64,000 nt of DNA, from contig CACYVC010000004.1 of the NCBI GenBank assembly GCA_902777835.1, positions 1-64,000 on the forward strand. Direction: 5' to 3'. The translations under genes and the position numbers were made by a program. This DNA comes from an uncultured Bacteroidales bacterium (lineage in GTDB: Bacteria > Bacteroidota > Bacteroidia > Bacteroidales > Muribaculaceae). This document shows positions 23,460-35,654 of this stretch, piece after piece. The first letter of the stretch is position 1. Every line of letters starts with the position of its first letter. The notes beneath the pieces are model-generated. The model was not told the DNA's origin and did not search any database. It worked only from the letters and a program-made list of their open reading frames with translations.

Positions 23460-24209
23460 TTAGAGCGTTGCCAGCGAATCGCTGTGCAGGGCGAATGCTT
23501 CGGCAGCTAGGCAACGGCTCTCGATGCCACGAAAGTGCTCCATAGTGGTGTGCCAGCCGTCGTAAAGGGCTTGCATGCCCTGGCTCACATGGCAGTTGCA
23601 CGCCTCGTGTTTGCGTTCTAGCACAGCCTCAATATTCACCCAATGGGTGGGATGAAACATCTGTGTCTGCTCGCCAGTCATCACCTCAAAGTAGTAGAGT
23701 TTGAACCTGCGGTCGAGTCGTCGCCAGGCGTCGAGAACCAGTGTGCCACACACGGCATGGTCGCGATGGGCATCGATGGGCCAGTGGGTGAGCACCACAT
23801 CGGGGTTCTCGCGGTCGATGAGTTCGCGCATTTCCTTATAACGCTCCAGATTCACCTCCGTATTGCCGTCAATCTGATTCATGAAAATGTGACGAGCACC
23901 GGTGATTTGGCAAGCGTTCTCACTCTCCACCACACGTATGGCGGCAGCCTCGTCATGGTTCTTGCCGGCGATGCCAGCCTCGCCGCGGGTGAGATAAACA
24001 CACACCACCTCATGCCCAGCATCGGCGAGCAGACACATAGTGCCTCCACACCCCGTCTCAGGGTCATCGGGGTGCGCCCCAATCACAAGCACCTTGCGGC
24101 GCCTGGTGTCAACAATCTTACCATGCTCATTAGCCACAGCAGGCAGTCCCAGCACTGTTGCCCCCAGTGCAGCCATGCCAGTTTTCTTTATCATTTCACG
24201 TCGATTCAT
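23460..24209 (-). CDS. PIG-L family deacetylase
   Basis: 249 residues from the ATG at 24209. The in-frame start at 24266 lies upstream of the TACTTTTG box (24241-24248) and is rejected. A Tat-like leader (MNRREMIKKTGMAALGATVLG) suggests export. The zinc-binding motif AHPDD sits in VIGAHPDDPETGCGGT, with the later partner motif HRDHAVCG. PIG-L/LmbE enzymes remove acetyl groups from N-acetylglucosamine-type substrates; here probably a periplasmic amino sugar or glycoconjugate. It converges with the caspase-like gene. Confidence 0.88.
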   Translation of the reverse strand: MNRREMIKKTGMAALGATVLGLPAVANEHGKIVDTRRRKVLVIGAHPDDPETGCGGTMCLLADAGHEVVCVYLTRGEAGIAGKNHDEAAAIRVVESENACQITGARHIFMNQIDGNTEVNLERYKEMRELIDRENPDVVLTHWPIDAHRDHAVCGTLVLDAWRRLDRRFKLYYFEVMTGEQTQMFHPTHWVNIEAVLERKHEACNCHVSQGMQALYDGWHTTMEHFRGIESRCLAAEAFALHSDSLATL

Positions 24210-24240
24210 TTCTTGAAAAGGTATTAAATGGTTTCCTCTA

Positions 24241-24248
24241 CAAAAGTA
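24241..24248 (-). promoter_or_regulatory. -7 box of the PIG-L deacetylase gene
   Basis: TACTTTTG on the minus strand, 32 bases before the ATG at 24209; it decides the start choice. Confidence 0.5.
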
Positions 24249-24497
24249 GTAAAAAATTAAATGCAATTCACATAAAGTTCACTAAATCTTGAACTAAATG
24301 TTTGCATATCTCATGAGTTTTGATGAAATCTGCATATAAGTTGTGCATAACCGTCATTTTGACACACTCACTCATTTTTATGACACTCAAACAACGAGGA
24401 AATAATAAAAAACAAGAAACTAAAAGTTAATTATGGAAAATATGTACTTTTTTCTTGGATTTTGCCACAATTATTTATTTTTCTCAAGATTTTTGTT

Positions 24498-24505
24498 TAT
24501 ATTTG
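24498..24505 (+). promoter_or_regulatory. -7 box of the first BspA-like gene
   Basis: TATATTTG, about 134 bases before the start codon; the heptamer tract lies inside the resulting leader. Confidence 0.45.
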
Positions 24506-24564
24506 CAATCTAGAACAATAAGCTAAAAAACAGAACGAACGAGACGGATCTCGTCACTACAAAA

Positions 24565-24632
24565 AACTCAAAACTAAAAGCTCACAACTGATAACTCATA
24601 ATCGATAACTCATAACTCAAAACTCAAAACTT
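24565..24632 (+). repeat. heptamer tandem-repeat tract (AACTCAT type)
   Basis: About ten degenerate 7-base units such as AACTCAA, AACTGAT and AACTCAT, ending 7 bases before a start codon. Confidence 0.7.
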
Positions 24633-24639
24633 TAATATT

Positions 24640-26643
24640 ATGAAAAAGATTCTACTATTACTGATGGCCTTGCTTGCCACGACCACTGTTTGGGCTGAGG
24701 ACTACTACATCACCGATGTAATGGTCATTGGCGGTTCAAAAAGTGAAGTTGACTTTTTGAAGGTCTCCTACATGGCTCAGGGCTGGACGGTCATCAACCA
24801 GGACCTGAATGCCGGTTGTGGCTCAAGCAGCGACTATATCTATCTGCTCTACAAGTCGGCGAGTGAGACTAATGCTGCTGCCAGTGCTTTTATCACCGAT
24901 TTTGTGATCAGCACACTAGCAGGCACAATTCCCGACAATCTCACGCACAATGGGCGTTCCTATACCCTTGTGCCCTACGATGGCAGCGACTATTTCAAGA
25001 ACAACAAAGGTGACCTGAATAGCCATTGTGGCTCCAGCAGCGCCACTATCCATCTCTATTATACAAAAGAATACAACAAAAATGGAGAAGACTACGGCAC
25101 TGTCAAATCCATTTCCTTCAACAACACGCAGAGTGGTGCCGTAACCACTGGCAGTGGAACAACGGGCTATGACCTCAACTCCGGTGCTGGTGGTGACTAT
25201 ATCTATATGCACACCGACAAGGCGCATGGATGGACTGTCACAAAGAACACTGCTGGCACTGAGTGTATTATTAAAGGCTTTGACGGACCAAAGACAATTT
25301 TTAAAGATATAATCATACCAACTGCTATCGACTCAGCAACGGTATTAGGTTTTTCTGGTATGGACTTCAGCGGCTTCACAAACCTTGAGACAATGTTTTT
25401 CTTTAATAAATCTTCAATTACCCATATGCCGTCAGTGCGAGGCTGCTCCAAGTTCTACAATGTCATGACTCAAAATTTTGATTTCACAACTCCACCTTCG
25501 ATGACAAGTATCCCAGGTTATGCTTTCGCTGGCACGGCTATTAAGCAAATATTGTTTGAATCTGTTACAAGTGTTGGCACCGAAATTTTTTCAGGATGCG
25601 ATAGCATTTCATCTGTCACATTCAATAAATCACCCGTACTTATCGATAATGGTGCTTTTTCCAACATCAGTTCAAACTGCCAAGTATTATATCCAGGTTC
25701 TATAGAGGACTGGAATCCAATGATGTATATGTATTCACCGAACTTGGTTATTAAAAATCCCAACAATAAGTGGTATTGCGGCTGGTGTGGGGCAGCCAAT
25801 GATTCAATTTATAATCATCTCTACTGGATGCAGGTGTCTGATCAGCAGGAATTTGATCATCTGAAAATAAATTGCGCTACTGACGTTTGGGATACCTTTA
25901 CCGAGAAGCAAGTCATTACCACAAAGAATTGGGTAAAAAATTTTGTTCATTTTCTCACTATAGAGCATGTTCACCATTTAAACGCAAGCGAATTTGAAGG
26001 TTATAATTTTGAGTTTGTTGATGTGAAATCTGGACTTGAAAAGATGTATTACCGAACTTTTCATAATTGTACCCGACTCAAAAAAGTAAATCTTCCTTCT
26101 ACTGTTACATTAATTGATGATGAAACATTCAGCGGTTGCATAAAATTAACTGATATATATTTCGATGGCACCGACACGCAGTGGAACGATAATGTGATAA
26201 AGGGAAGTGATTGGAAAATGGATACGGCAACGGTGCACTGGCATTGCACAGTGATTTTCAACGCCAACGGGCACGGTACTGCTCCAGACCCAGTATCAAT
26301 TCAGTGGAGTAACGAGGACAAGCTGGATGAGCCCACTGCACCAACGGCCAATGGCTACAACTTCCTTGGCTGGTTCACCGATGCCGACTGCACCAACCAG
26401 TGGGATTTCAACAACACTATTCCCGGCGACATGACACTCTATGCCGGCTGGCAGGAGATAGTTGTTAACATACCAGGCGATGTGAACGGTGACGGTGAGG
26501 TGACCACAGTAGATGTCACAGCCATCTACAACTACCTGCTCAACGGTGACCAGACCTTCATCGACACGTGTGATGTGAACGGCGACGGCTTTATCACAAG
26601 TGCCGATATCACCGTTATCTACAATATCCTGCTGGGCAATTAG
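24640..26643 (+). CDS. BspA-like leucine-rich surface protein with dockerin-like C-terminus
   Basis: 667 residues with signal peptide (to VWAED). The N-terminal about 170 residues are an unrecognised domain with two similar halves (each with CGSSS near its end). Residues about 230-520 are BspA-type leucine-rich repeats (for example GYAFAGTAIKQILFES, DDETFSGCIKLTDIYF). Residues about 535-605 are one InlB/Listeria-Bacteroides repeat (VIFNANGHGTAPD to LYAGW). The last 57 residues hold two dockerin-like loops (DVNGDGEVTTVD, DVNGDGFITSAD). BspA proteins bind host or polymer surfaces. Its 3' end and first untranslated bases match those of the next gene. Confidence 0.8.
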   Translation: MKKILLLLMALLATTTVWAEDYYITDVMVIGGSKSEVDFLKVSYMAQGWTVINQDLNAGCGSSSDYIYLLYKSASETNAAASAFITDFVISTLAGTIPDNLTHNGRSYTLVPYDGSDYFKNNKGDLNSHCGSSSATIHLYYTKEYNKNGEDYGTVKSISFNNTQSGAVTTGSGTTGYDLNSGAGGDYIYMHTDKAHGWTVTKNTAGTECIIKGFDGPKTIFKDIIIPTAIDSATVLGFSGMDFSGFTNLETMFFFNKSSITHMPSVRGCSKFYNVMTQNFDFTTPPSMTSIPGYAFAGTAIKQILFESVTSVGTEIFSGCDSISSVTFNKSPVLIDNGAFSNISSNCQVLYPGSIEDWNPMMYMYSPNLVIKNPNNKWYCGWCGAANDSIYNHLYWMQVSDQQEFDHLKINCATDVWDTFTEKQVITTKNWVKNFVHFLTIEHVHHLNASEFEGYNFEFVDVKSGLEKMYYRTFHNCTRLKKVNLPSTVTLIDDETFSGCIKLTDIYFDGTDTQWNDNVIKGSDWKMDTATVHWHCTVIFNANGHGTAPDPVSIQWSNEDKLDEPTAPTANGYNFLGWFTDADCTNQWDFNNTIPGDMTLYAGWQEIVVNIPGDVNGDGEVTTVDVTAIYNYLLNGDQTFIDTCDVNGDGFITSADITVIYNILLGN

Positions 26644-26677
26644 TCAATGCATAATTCATAATGCACAATGCATAATT

Positions 26678-26731
26678 GTTCATAGTTCACAGTTCATAGT
26701 TCGTAGTTCACAGTTTATAGTTCACAGTTTT
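26678..26731 (+). repeat. heptamer tandem-repeat tract (AGTTCAT type)
   Basis: About seven units such as TAGTTCA, CAGTTCA and CAGTTTA. It is the reverse-complement type of the tract at 26828-26858, so the pair can fold back on itself. Confidence 0.7.
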
Positions 26732-26827
26732 GAGATTGCACTTCAACAACTTTTGCCACAGTCTTCGATAAACGAAAAACGATAAACGAACTCCCTTCCA
26801 CTTTCCACCTATAAACGATTCCCGACT

Positions 26828-26858
26828 TGACAACTCATAACTCACAACTAAAAACAAC
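26828..26858 (+). repeat. heptamer tandem-repeat tract (AACTCAT type)
   Basis: About four units (ACAACTC, ATAACTC, ACAACTA) just before the start codon at 26866; inverted relative to 26678-26731. Confidence 0.6.
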
Positions 26859-26865
26859 AAATATT

Positions 26866-29800
26866 ATGAAAAAGATTATACTGATTTTTGCAACTTTGCT
26901 CTCGGCGATGACAGCGTGGGCGAGCACGTACACGGTAGACAACGATGGCAACAATTTCATCATCACCCGTAACGGATCGGGCAATGAGACCATTTATTAC
27001 CGCACGGTGAACCTCTCGGCCTTGGCAGGAGAGAACTACACTGAGAGGACAGGAAAACTTATCTTCTCAGAGAATGAAGTCGAAAAGACGATTCCAATTA
27101 ACGAAGTGGACGTCGATTCTTACGTTGACTATAATAATAATATTTATAATCTGCTGTACGCCGTTCAGACCAGCCTCGTGCGCAGCTACCGCTTTGAATT
27201 GCTCAACGGTGACGGCGATGTGTTGGCCTACAAGGACCGTGACATTACATTCGGCAAAAACTACCAGCTTCCTGACGCCTATGTGAATAAGAGTATTACC
27301 GACCTGGTATATTTTGACGACGCCGGCAACTTGACGTCGGGCGCAGGCAACAAGTATCTTGACTTGGGCACTATGCAAAACACGGGATTGAATTGGACTA
27401 AGGTTACTGATGCCGGATATAGTCAGAGTTATCATCTCTTGAAAACAGATGTCTTCAATGGTAGTCCTTATGTGCGCATCTATGCCAACAACCTGGGCAT
27501 GAAAGTTTATGCCACGGTATTTTTTAAGCAAAAGGAAGAAAACGACGGTTATCAGTACATTCAGATTCTTGACAATAATTACGTGTCCTTTGATGGCAAT
27601 GACTCTGACGGTGCGGTCAATGCCCCTGAGATTTCACAATACAAAGCATGCTTTGAGTTAAGCAAAAGCGGTGTGACGACCGATGAACATTACCAGTTCT
27701 TCCCTCACCGCTACGACTTTGTCAACAAAGCTGCCGAACAGAATGCAGGACTGACCCATTACTCGTTCGATTATGGCAACAGCTACCTTTATGAGCAAAA
27801 GTACGTGAGTAATTCCGTCCACCCTGGTAGCTCAGGCTCGCTGATTTTTTCGCCAACGAATTATTATATATGTGTGCGTTTTGATGCTGCAGGCAATGGC
27901 GACGATAATTGGTACTTCAAAGAACTCAAAGCCCGTGTGGCATTGGTCGATGCCACAGCGCCAACTGTAATCAACAACAAATACAGTATCTCTGGTGGCC
28001 GACACAGTAGGGGCAACACTTTCTATGTGAGTGTGGCATTTAATGAGATTGTCACAGTAAGCGGCACACCCACCCTCAACTCCACGTGGGGCTCACTCTC
28101 CTATGTGGCAGGCAGCGGCTCCAACGTGCTCACCTTCAGCGGCACAATCGGCGCAAGCGCCTCAGGCGCCTTAACCGTGAACAGTTATAGCGGAACCATT
28201 ACCGACTTGGCAGGCAACGCCCTCAGCGGCACTATCAACCATAGTTTCAGCACCAACGTAGATGCCCGCTCTTATTCCATATCCTATAATCTGGCTGGCG
28301 GCTCCATTCCCTCTGGACAAAGTAATCCCACCAGCTACACCGACCTGAGTGGCCCCATCACGCTGATCAACCCAGTTCGCGCGGGCTACACCTTCTTGGG
28401 CTGGACTGGCAGTAACGGCACCACACCGCAGACCACCGTCACTATCTCGTCGGGCTCTACGGGCAATCTCAGCTACACCGCCAACTGGTCGGCGCCAATC
28501 AATTACAGTATTACCTACAACCTCGATGGCGGCACGTTGCCTGCAGGTCAAGTCAACCCTACCACCTATAATGCCCAAACAGCTACTTTCACGCTGAACA
28601 ACCCAATAAAAGAAGACTATATCTTTTTAGGTTGGACGGGAAGCAACGGCGACACTCCACAAACCACCGTTACTGTCGCTCAAGGTTCCTCTGGTGACCG
28701 CAACTACACTGCCAATTGGATGCTCAGGCCGCCTCGCTACTCATACGATAGCGAAACTGGCGTCCTGACGCTCAACTGGGGCGATTTCAACAAGGACGAC
28801 AAGTGGGGCGACGATGTGCCAGCCTCGGCCGTCACGAGCGTCACCGCTACCGATGAGGTGAGCTTCACTGGCGATTGCTCGGATATGTTCCAGGGCTTCT
28901 CCAATTGCACGAGCTTTGATTTGAATAGTGTCAATACCAGCAATGCCACAAGTATGAGAAGTTTGTTCACTGGCTGTGCGAACCTGACTACGCTCGACAT
29001 CTCAACCTGGGACACCGGCAATGTCACCGACATGTGGGGCATGTTCCTGCAATGCAACCGCCTCAACTCTCTCGACCTCTCGCACTTCAATACCACCAAT
29101 GTCACAAATATGGCCTTCATGTTCGATAATTGCAAGAACCTCAAAACGCTCAACGTCTCGGGCTGGGACACTGGTAATGTCACTGAAATGTATAATATGT
29201 TTAACTGCTGCTCGAGTCTCAAAAAGCTTGATCTCTCGGGCTGGGTCACTGGTAATGTCACTATGATGAATTGTATGTTCACCGCTTGCGATAGCTTGAC
29301 TACCATCTTAGTAGATCCAGATTGGAACACTGAGAATATCACCAACTCAAGTGACATGTTCGGTGGGTGCTACTCGCTGGTGGGCGGCATGGGCACGACT
29401 TACGACGAGAACCATCTTGATGCTGAGTATGCACGCATCGATGGCGGCTCAGAATGTCCCGGTTACTTCACCCTCAAGTTGCCTCGCTACACCTACGATA
29501 GCGAGACCGGAGTCCTCTCGCTCAACTGGGGCGAGTTCAACAGATATGACAAGTGGGGTGACGAGGTTAATCGCAAAGAAGTCAAGAGCGTCATTGCCAA
29601 AAGCGATGTGAGCTTCACAGGCGACTGCACGATGTTGTTTGAAGGATTCGAAAAATGCACAAGCATAGATTTGAACAGTGTCAACACCAGCAGTGTCAAT
29701 GACATGCACGAAATGTTCTATTACTGCCCAAGCCTCACATCGATTGATATCTCTAATTGGGATACTGGCAATGTCACCAATATGGGATTAATGTTCTATT

Positions 29801-30411
29801 TCTGCTCAAGCCTCACATCGCTTGATATCTCTAATTGGGATACTGGTAATGTCACTGAAATGTATGCTATGTTTTACGGTTGCTTAAACTTGACCTCGCT
29901 CAATATTTCGAATTGGAACACCAGCAATGTCAATGATATGTCTTATATGTTCAGTTATTCCAATGACCTTACTTCGCTTGACCTCTCAGGTTGGAACACC
30001 AGCAATGTCAATGATATGTCTCGTATGTTCGAATGTTGCGATAAACTGACCACCATCTATGTCGGTGACGATTGGACAACTGAGCAAACCGCCAACTCTA
30101 ATAATATGTTCCGTGTCTGTATCTCATTGGTGGGTGGCATGGGAACGACCTTCGACGCAAACCATATAGACAAGGAATATGCCCGCATCGATGGCGGCCC
30201 CGACTGCCCAGGCTACTTCACTGCCGCACCCCAGGGTGTCCCAGGCGACGTGGACGGCGACGGCGAGGTGACTACAGTAGATATCACTGCCATCTACAAC
30301 TATCTGCTCAATGGCGACGAGACCTTTATCGCCACCAGCGACGTGGACGGCGACGGCTACATCACTTCAGTCGATATCACCTTCATCTACAACATCCTGC
30401 TAGGAAATTAG
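26866..30411 (+). CDS. large BspA-like surface protein with duplicated DUF285 block and dockerin-like C-terminus
   Basis: 1181 residues from ATG 26866 (signal peptide to AWAS); the frame extends to 26827 but the heptamer tract occupies that part. After an unrecognised N-terminal region of about 360 residues come one Ig-like domain (ends near ALSGTINHSFST), two InlB-like repeats (each with FLGWTGSNG) and two copies of a roughly 245-residue block with BspA/DUF285 repeats (unit such as LDISNWDTGNVTNMGLMF). The blocks are 750 bases apart, a recent internal duplication. The last about 57 residues form a dockerin-like module (DVDGDGEVTTVD, DVDGDGYITSVD). A cell-surface adhesion or scaffold role is likely but not shown. 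Confidence 0.82.
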   Translation: MKKIILIFATLLSAMTAWASTYTVDNDGNNFIITRNGSGNETIYYRTVNLSALAGENYTERTGKLIFSENEVEKTIPINEVDVDSYVDYNNNIYNLLYAVQTSLVRSYRFELLNGDGDVLAYKDRDITFGKNYQLPDAYVNKSITDLVYFDDAGNLTSGAGNKYLDLGTMQNTGLNWTKVTDAGYSQSYHLLKTDVFNGSPYVRIYANNLGMKVYATVFFKQKEENDGYQYIQILDNNYVSFDGNDSDGAVNAPEISQYKACFELSKSGVTTDEHYQFFPHRYDFVNKAAEQNAGLTHYSFDYGNSYLYEQKYVSNSVHPGSSGSLIFSPTNYYICVRFDAAGNGDDNWYFKELKARVALVDATAPTVINNKYSISGGRHSRGNTFYVSVAFNEIVTVSGTPTLNSTWGSLSYVAGSGSNVLTFSGTIGASASGALTVNSYSGTITDLAGNALSGTINHSFSTNVDARSYSISYNLAGGSIPSGQSNPTSYTDLSGPITLINPVRAGYTFLGWTGSNGTTPQTTVTISSGSTGNLSYTANWSAPINYSITYNLDGGTLPAGQVNPTTYNAQTATFTLNNPIKEDYIFLGWTGSNGDTPQTTVTVAQGSSGDRNYTANWMLRPPRYSYDSETGVLTLNWGDFNKDDKWGDDVPASAVTSVTATDEVSFTGDCSDMFQGFSNCTSFDLNSVNTSNATSMRSLFTGCANLTTLDISTWDTGNVTDMWGMFLQCNRLNSLDLSHFNTTNVTNMAFMFDNCKNLKTLNVSGWDTGNVTEMYNMFNCCSSLKKLDLSGWVTGNVTMMNCMFTACDSLTTILVDPDWNTENITNSSDMFGGCYSLVGGMGTTYDENHLDAEYARIDGGSECPGYFTLKLPRYTYDSETGVLSLNWGEFNRYDKWGDEVNRKEVKSVIAKSDVSFTGDCTMLFEGFEKCTSIDLNSVNTSSVNDMHEMFYYCPSLTSIDISNWDTGNVTNMGLMFYFCSSLTSLDISNWDTGNVTEMYAMFYGCLNLTSLNISNWNTSNVNDMSYMFSYSNDLTSLDLSGWNTSNVNDMSRMFECCDKLTTIYVGDDWTTEQTANSNNMFRVCISLVGGMGTTFDANHIDKEYARIDGGPDCPGYFTAAPQGVPGDVDGDGEVTTVDITAIYNYLLNGDETFIATSDVDGDGYITSVDITFIYNILLGN
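28732..30222 (+). repeat. two 750-base tandem blocks inside the BspA-like gene
   Basis: Block 1 (28732-29481) and block 2 (29482-30222) start with nearly the same bases (CCTCGCTAC followed by CTACGATAGCGA-like sequence) and encode the same domain order, ending with YARIDGGxxCPGYFT. Period 750 bases (250 codons). Confidence 0.75.
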
Positions 30412-30441
30412 TCAATGCATAATGAATCATTGTGCACAATT

Positions 30442-30472
30442 AACGTCGCCAACTTCTTTGGCGGCGTTTTTT
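30442..30472 (+). terminator. Rho-independent terminator of the large BspA-like gene
   Basis: AACGTCGCC pairs with GGCGGCGTT (one G-U pair), followed by six T. Confidence 0.8.
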
Positions 30473-30554
30473 ATTATTAAAGGGAGGTGGGGATCATCTA
30501 AACACTAAACTCTAACCTTTAAACTTCAAAATCTTGATTTCGACCACCGACTTT

Positions 30555-30566
30555 GCAAACGTTTTC
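30555..30566. promoter_or_regulatory. LacI-type operator upstream of the malQ operon
   Basis: GCAAACGTTTTC, one base off the perfect palindrome at 17561-17572; lies about 100 bases before malQ. No convincing TAnnTTTG box is seen between it and malQ, so the promoter may need an activator. Confidence 0.5.
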
Positions 30567-30667
30567 ACACTTTATTCTACATTATTATATTAATTAATTG
30601 ATATATATCGTTTAATTATTTGTAATTTTACTCACTGGAAAAACTAATAAATAATATATATACAACT

Positions 30668-33349
30668 ATGAAACTTATTTTCAATCTCGACTATCAGACT
30701 ATCTTTGGAGAGGAGATAGTACTGCACATCGACGACAGCCAGCTCGACTTCCTTGACAGAGCCCACAAGATGACAACTACCGACGGTCGCCGTTGGACTT
30801 GCGAGGTCTCTTATCCTGGAGTGAGCGGACGTCACATCGACTACTACTACAGTGTGAACCGCGGTGACGAAGAGATGCGCCATGAGTGGCAGACAGTGCC
30901 TCACCGACTCATCTTCTCATGCGCTAAAGCTAAGCGCTACACCATCTATGACCACTGGCTTGACCTTCCCGAGGACAGCTACCTCTACAGCAGTGCGTTT
31001 ACCGACTGCCTTGCTGAGCGTCCCATGAGCAAGTTCGCCAGCACAGGTTTTGGAAAGACCGCCATTATCAATGTGCGTGCACCACAGCTTGCAGGCAACC
31101 AGCGACTGTTGCTTTGCGGCGAGGGTCCTGCCCTGGGGGACTGGAGTGCTAAGCGTGGCCTAGAGATGACCGAGATCACCCACAACCAGTGGGCCATCAA
31201 GCTCAACACCTCTAAGCTCGCCAGCAACCACATCGTCTTCAAATTTGTCGCTATCGACGACAAAGGAAACGTTTGCTGGGAGGAGTGTGACAACCGCAGC
31301 ATCGAGTTCCCAGAACTCGCCACTGGCGAAGTAGTAAGCTATGAGTTGGCACAAGCCACATTCCCACTTCCCGCTTGGCGCATTGCCGGCACAGTGATCC
31401 CTATCTTCTCTATGCGCAGCAAGCAAAGCGCAGGTGTGGGTGACTTTGGTGACCTCAAAAAGATGATTGACTGGATGGAGAAAACAGGCCAACGTGCCCT
31501 GCAGGTACTCCCCATCAACGACACCACTATCACCAAGACGTGGACCGACAGCTATCCCTACAACAGCATCTCGATTTATGCACTGCATCCCATGTATGTT
31601 GACCTTCGTCAGCTTCCTGCCCTCAAGGATGTGGAGAAGATGAAGAACTACTTGGCCGAAGGTAAAGAACTTAACGCCTTGCCACAGATTGACTATGAGC
31701 GCGTCAACAAACTTAAATTAAGCTACTTGCGTGATGTATGGGCTCAGGATGGCGAAAAGATTGTCAAGGGCAACGATTACAAGAAATTCTATGCTGCCAA
31801 CAAGCGTTGGCTCGTGCCTTATGCCGCCTTCTGTGTGCTGCGCGACAAGTTTGGCACCGCCAACTTCAAGGAGTGGCCCAATTATCGTCAGTTCACCCCA
31901 TCGCTCAAAAAGAGCGTGGAGGATTCCACTTCCGATATGGGCCGTGAGGCTGCCTTCTGGATGTTTGTTCAGTTTGAGCTGAGCGTTCAGATGAAGGCTG
32001 CTCACGAGTATGCTCGCAGCAAGCACGTGATTCTGAAGGGCGACATCCCCATCGGCATCAGCCCCAACGGCTGCGACGCTTGGGTAGAGCCCAACTACTT
32101 TAATATGAACGGCCAGGCCGGTGCTCCACCCGATGCTTTCAGCGCCGACGGTCAGAACTGGGGCTTCCCCACCTACAATTGGGATGAGATGCTCAAGGAC
32201 GGCTGCCAGTGGTGGGTTCGCCGCTTCCAGAACATGAGCGAGTATTTCGACGCCTACCGCATCGACCACGTACTCGGTTTCTTCCGCATCTGGGAGATTC
32301 CTATCAGTTCGGTTCAAGGTTTGCTTGGCCAGTTCTCCCCCGCCCTTGGCATGACTCGCGAGGAGGTTGAGGGCTACGGATTGCACTGGCAGGAAGAGTT
32401 CTTCACCGAGCCATTCATCGCCGACTGGATTATCGACCGCGTATTTGGTCCTCACGCTCAGCGCGTGCGCGACACCTTCTTGCAGCACTCTCACGACGAC
32501 ATCTGGAAGATGCGTCCCGAGTTTGATACTCAGCGCAAGATAGAGGCTGCCTTCGCCGGCAAGACCACCGACGACGACAAGTGGGTGCGCGACGGACTTT
32601 ACTCGCTCATCAACAATGTGCTCTTCGTGCGGGACCGCAAGGATCCTAACAAGTTCCATCCACGCATCACCGCACAACTCGCACTCATCTATGAGGCATT
32701 GTGGGATAGCGACAAGGATGCTTTCAACCGCCTCTACAATGACTACTACTATCGCCGCAACAACCGCTTCTGGTATCACGAGGCGATGAAGAAGTTGCCA
32801 CGCTTGGTTCAGGCAACACGCATGCTTGTGTGCGCCGAGGACCTCGGCATGGTGCCTGACTGCGTGCCCTGGGTAATGAACGAACTTAAGATTTTGAGTC
32901 TTGAGATTCAATCGATGCCTAAGGATAACAAACTCAAGTTTGGTCACCTCCAGAGCAATCCTTACCGCTCGGTAAGCACCATCAGCACTCACGACATGAG
33001 CACTCTGCGCCAGTGGTGGGATGAAGACTGGCAGCTCTCGCAAGAGTATTATAACGAGGTGATGTGGAAATCGGGACCCGCTCCTCATCCACTGCCCGGA
33101 TGGCTGGCTCGCGACATCGTGGCTCAGCACCTCTACAGCCCATCGATGCTGTGCTTGCTGAGTCTGCAAGACTGGCTCTCGATTGACGAAGACCTGCGCT
33201 TGCCCGATGCCAACGCCGAGCGCATCAATGTGCCTGCCAACCCACGCCACTATTGGCGCTACCGCATGCACATGACCATCGAGGACTTGATGGAGAACAG
33301 CGAGTTCAATGCTAAGGTTAAGCAACTCATCGCTCAAAGCTATCGTTAA
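30668..33349 (+). CDS. malQ: 4-alpha-glucanotransferase (amylomaltase, DPE2-like)
   Basis: 893 residues, no signal peptide, so cytoplasmic. Two N-terminal CBM20-like starch-binding domains (about 1-110 and 125-235) precede a GH77 barrel: DIPIGISPNGCDAW, nucleophile D533 in YRIDHVLGFFRIW, acid/base E724 in CAEDLGMVP and D776 in STHDMSTLR. The 191-residue gap between D533 and E724 reflects the insertion typical of the plant DPE2/Bacteroidota group. It transfers maltodextrin segments between chains, taking over from the surface enzymes. First gene of the operon with susB, pulA and the SusA-like gene; preceded by the LacI-type operator. Confidence 0.95.
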   Translation: MKLIFNLDYQTIFGEEIVLHIDDSQLDFLDRAHKMTTTDGRRWTCEVSYPGVSGRHIDYYYSVNRGDEEMRHEWQTVPHRLIFSCAKAKRYTIYDHWLDLPEDSYLYSSAFTDCLAERPMSKFASTGFGKTAIINVRAPQLAGNQRLLLCGEGPALGDWSAKRGLEMTEITHNQWAIKLNTSKLASNHIVFKFVAIDDKGNVCWEECDNRSIEFPELATGEVVSYELAQATFPLPAWRIAGTVIPIFSMRSKQSAGVGDFGDLKKMIDWMEKTGQRALQVLPINDTTITKTWTDSYPYNSISIYALHPMYVDLRQLPALKDVEKMKNYLAEGKELNALPQIDYERVNKLKLSYLRDVWAQDGEKIVKGNDYKKFYAANKRWLVPYAAFCVLRDKFGTANFKEWPNYRQFTPSLKKSVEDSTSDMGREAAFWMFVQFELSVQMKAAHEYARSKHVILKGDIPIGISPNGCDAWVEPNYFNMNGQAGAPPDAFSADGQNWGFPTYNWDEMLKDGCQWWVRRFQNMSEYFDAYRIDHVLGFFRIWEIPISSVQGLLGQFSPALGMTREEVEGYGLHWQEEFFTEPFIADWIIDRVFGPHAQRVRDTFLQHSHDDIWKMRPEFDTQRKIEAAFAGKTTDDDKWVRDGLYSLINNVLFVRDRKDPNKFHPRITAQLALIYEALWDSDKDAFNRLYNDYYYRRNNRFWYHEAMKKLPRLVQATRMLVCAEDLGMVPDCVPWVMNELKILSLEIQSMPKDNKLKFGHLQSNPYRSVSTISTHDMSTLRQWWDEDWQLSQEYYNEVMWKSGPAPHPLPGWLARDIVAQHLYSPSMLCLLSLQDWLSIDEDLRLPDANAERINVPANPRHYWRYRMHMTIEDLMENSEFNAKVKQLIAQSYR

Positions 33350-33357
33350 TTTTAACC

Positions 33358-35631
<2,274 letters not shown>

Positions 35632-35654
35632 AAACGAAGATAAAAGAATTTGAC

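Larger units (their letters stand above)
24267..24639 (+). other. AT-rich intergenic region with promoter box and heptamer tract
   Basis: No gene is supported. It holds a -7 box TATATTTG (24498-24505) for the following gene and a period-7 AACTCAT-type tract at 24565-24632. Confidence 0.5.
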
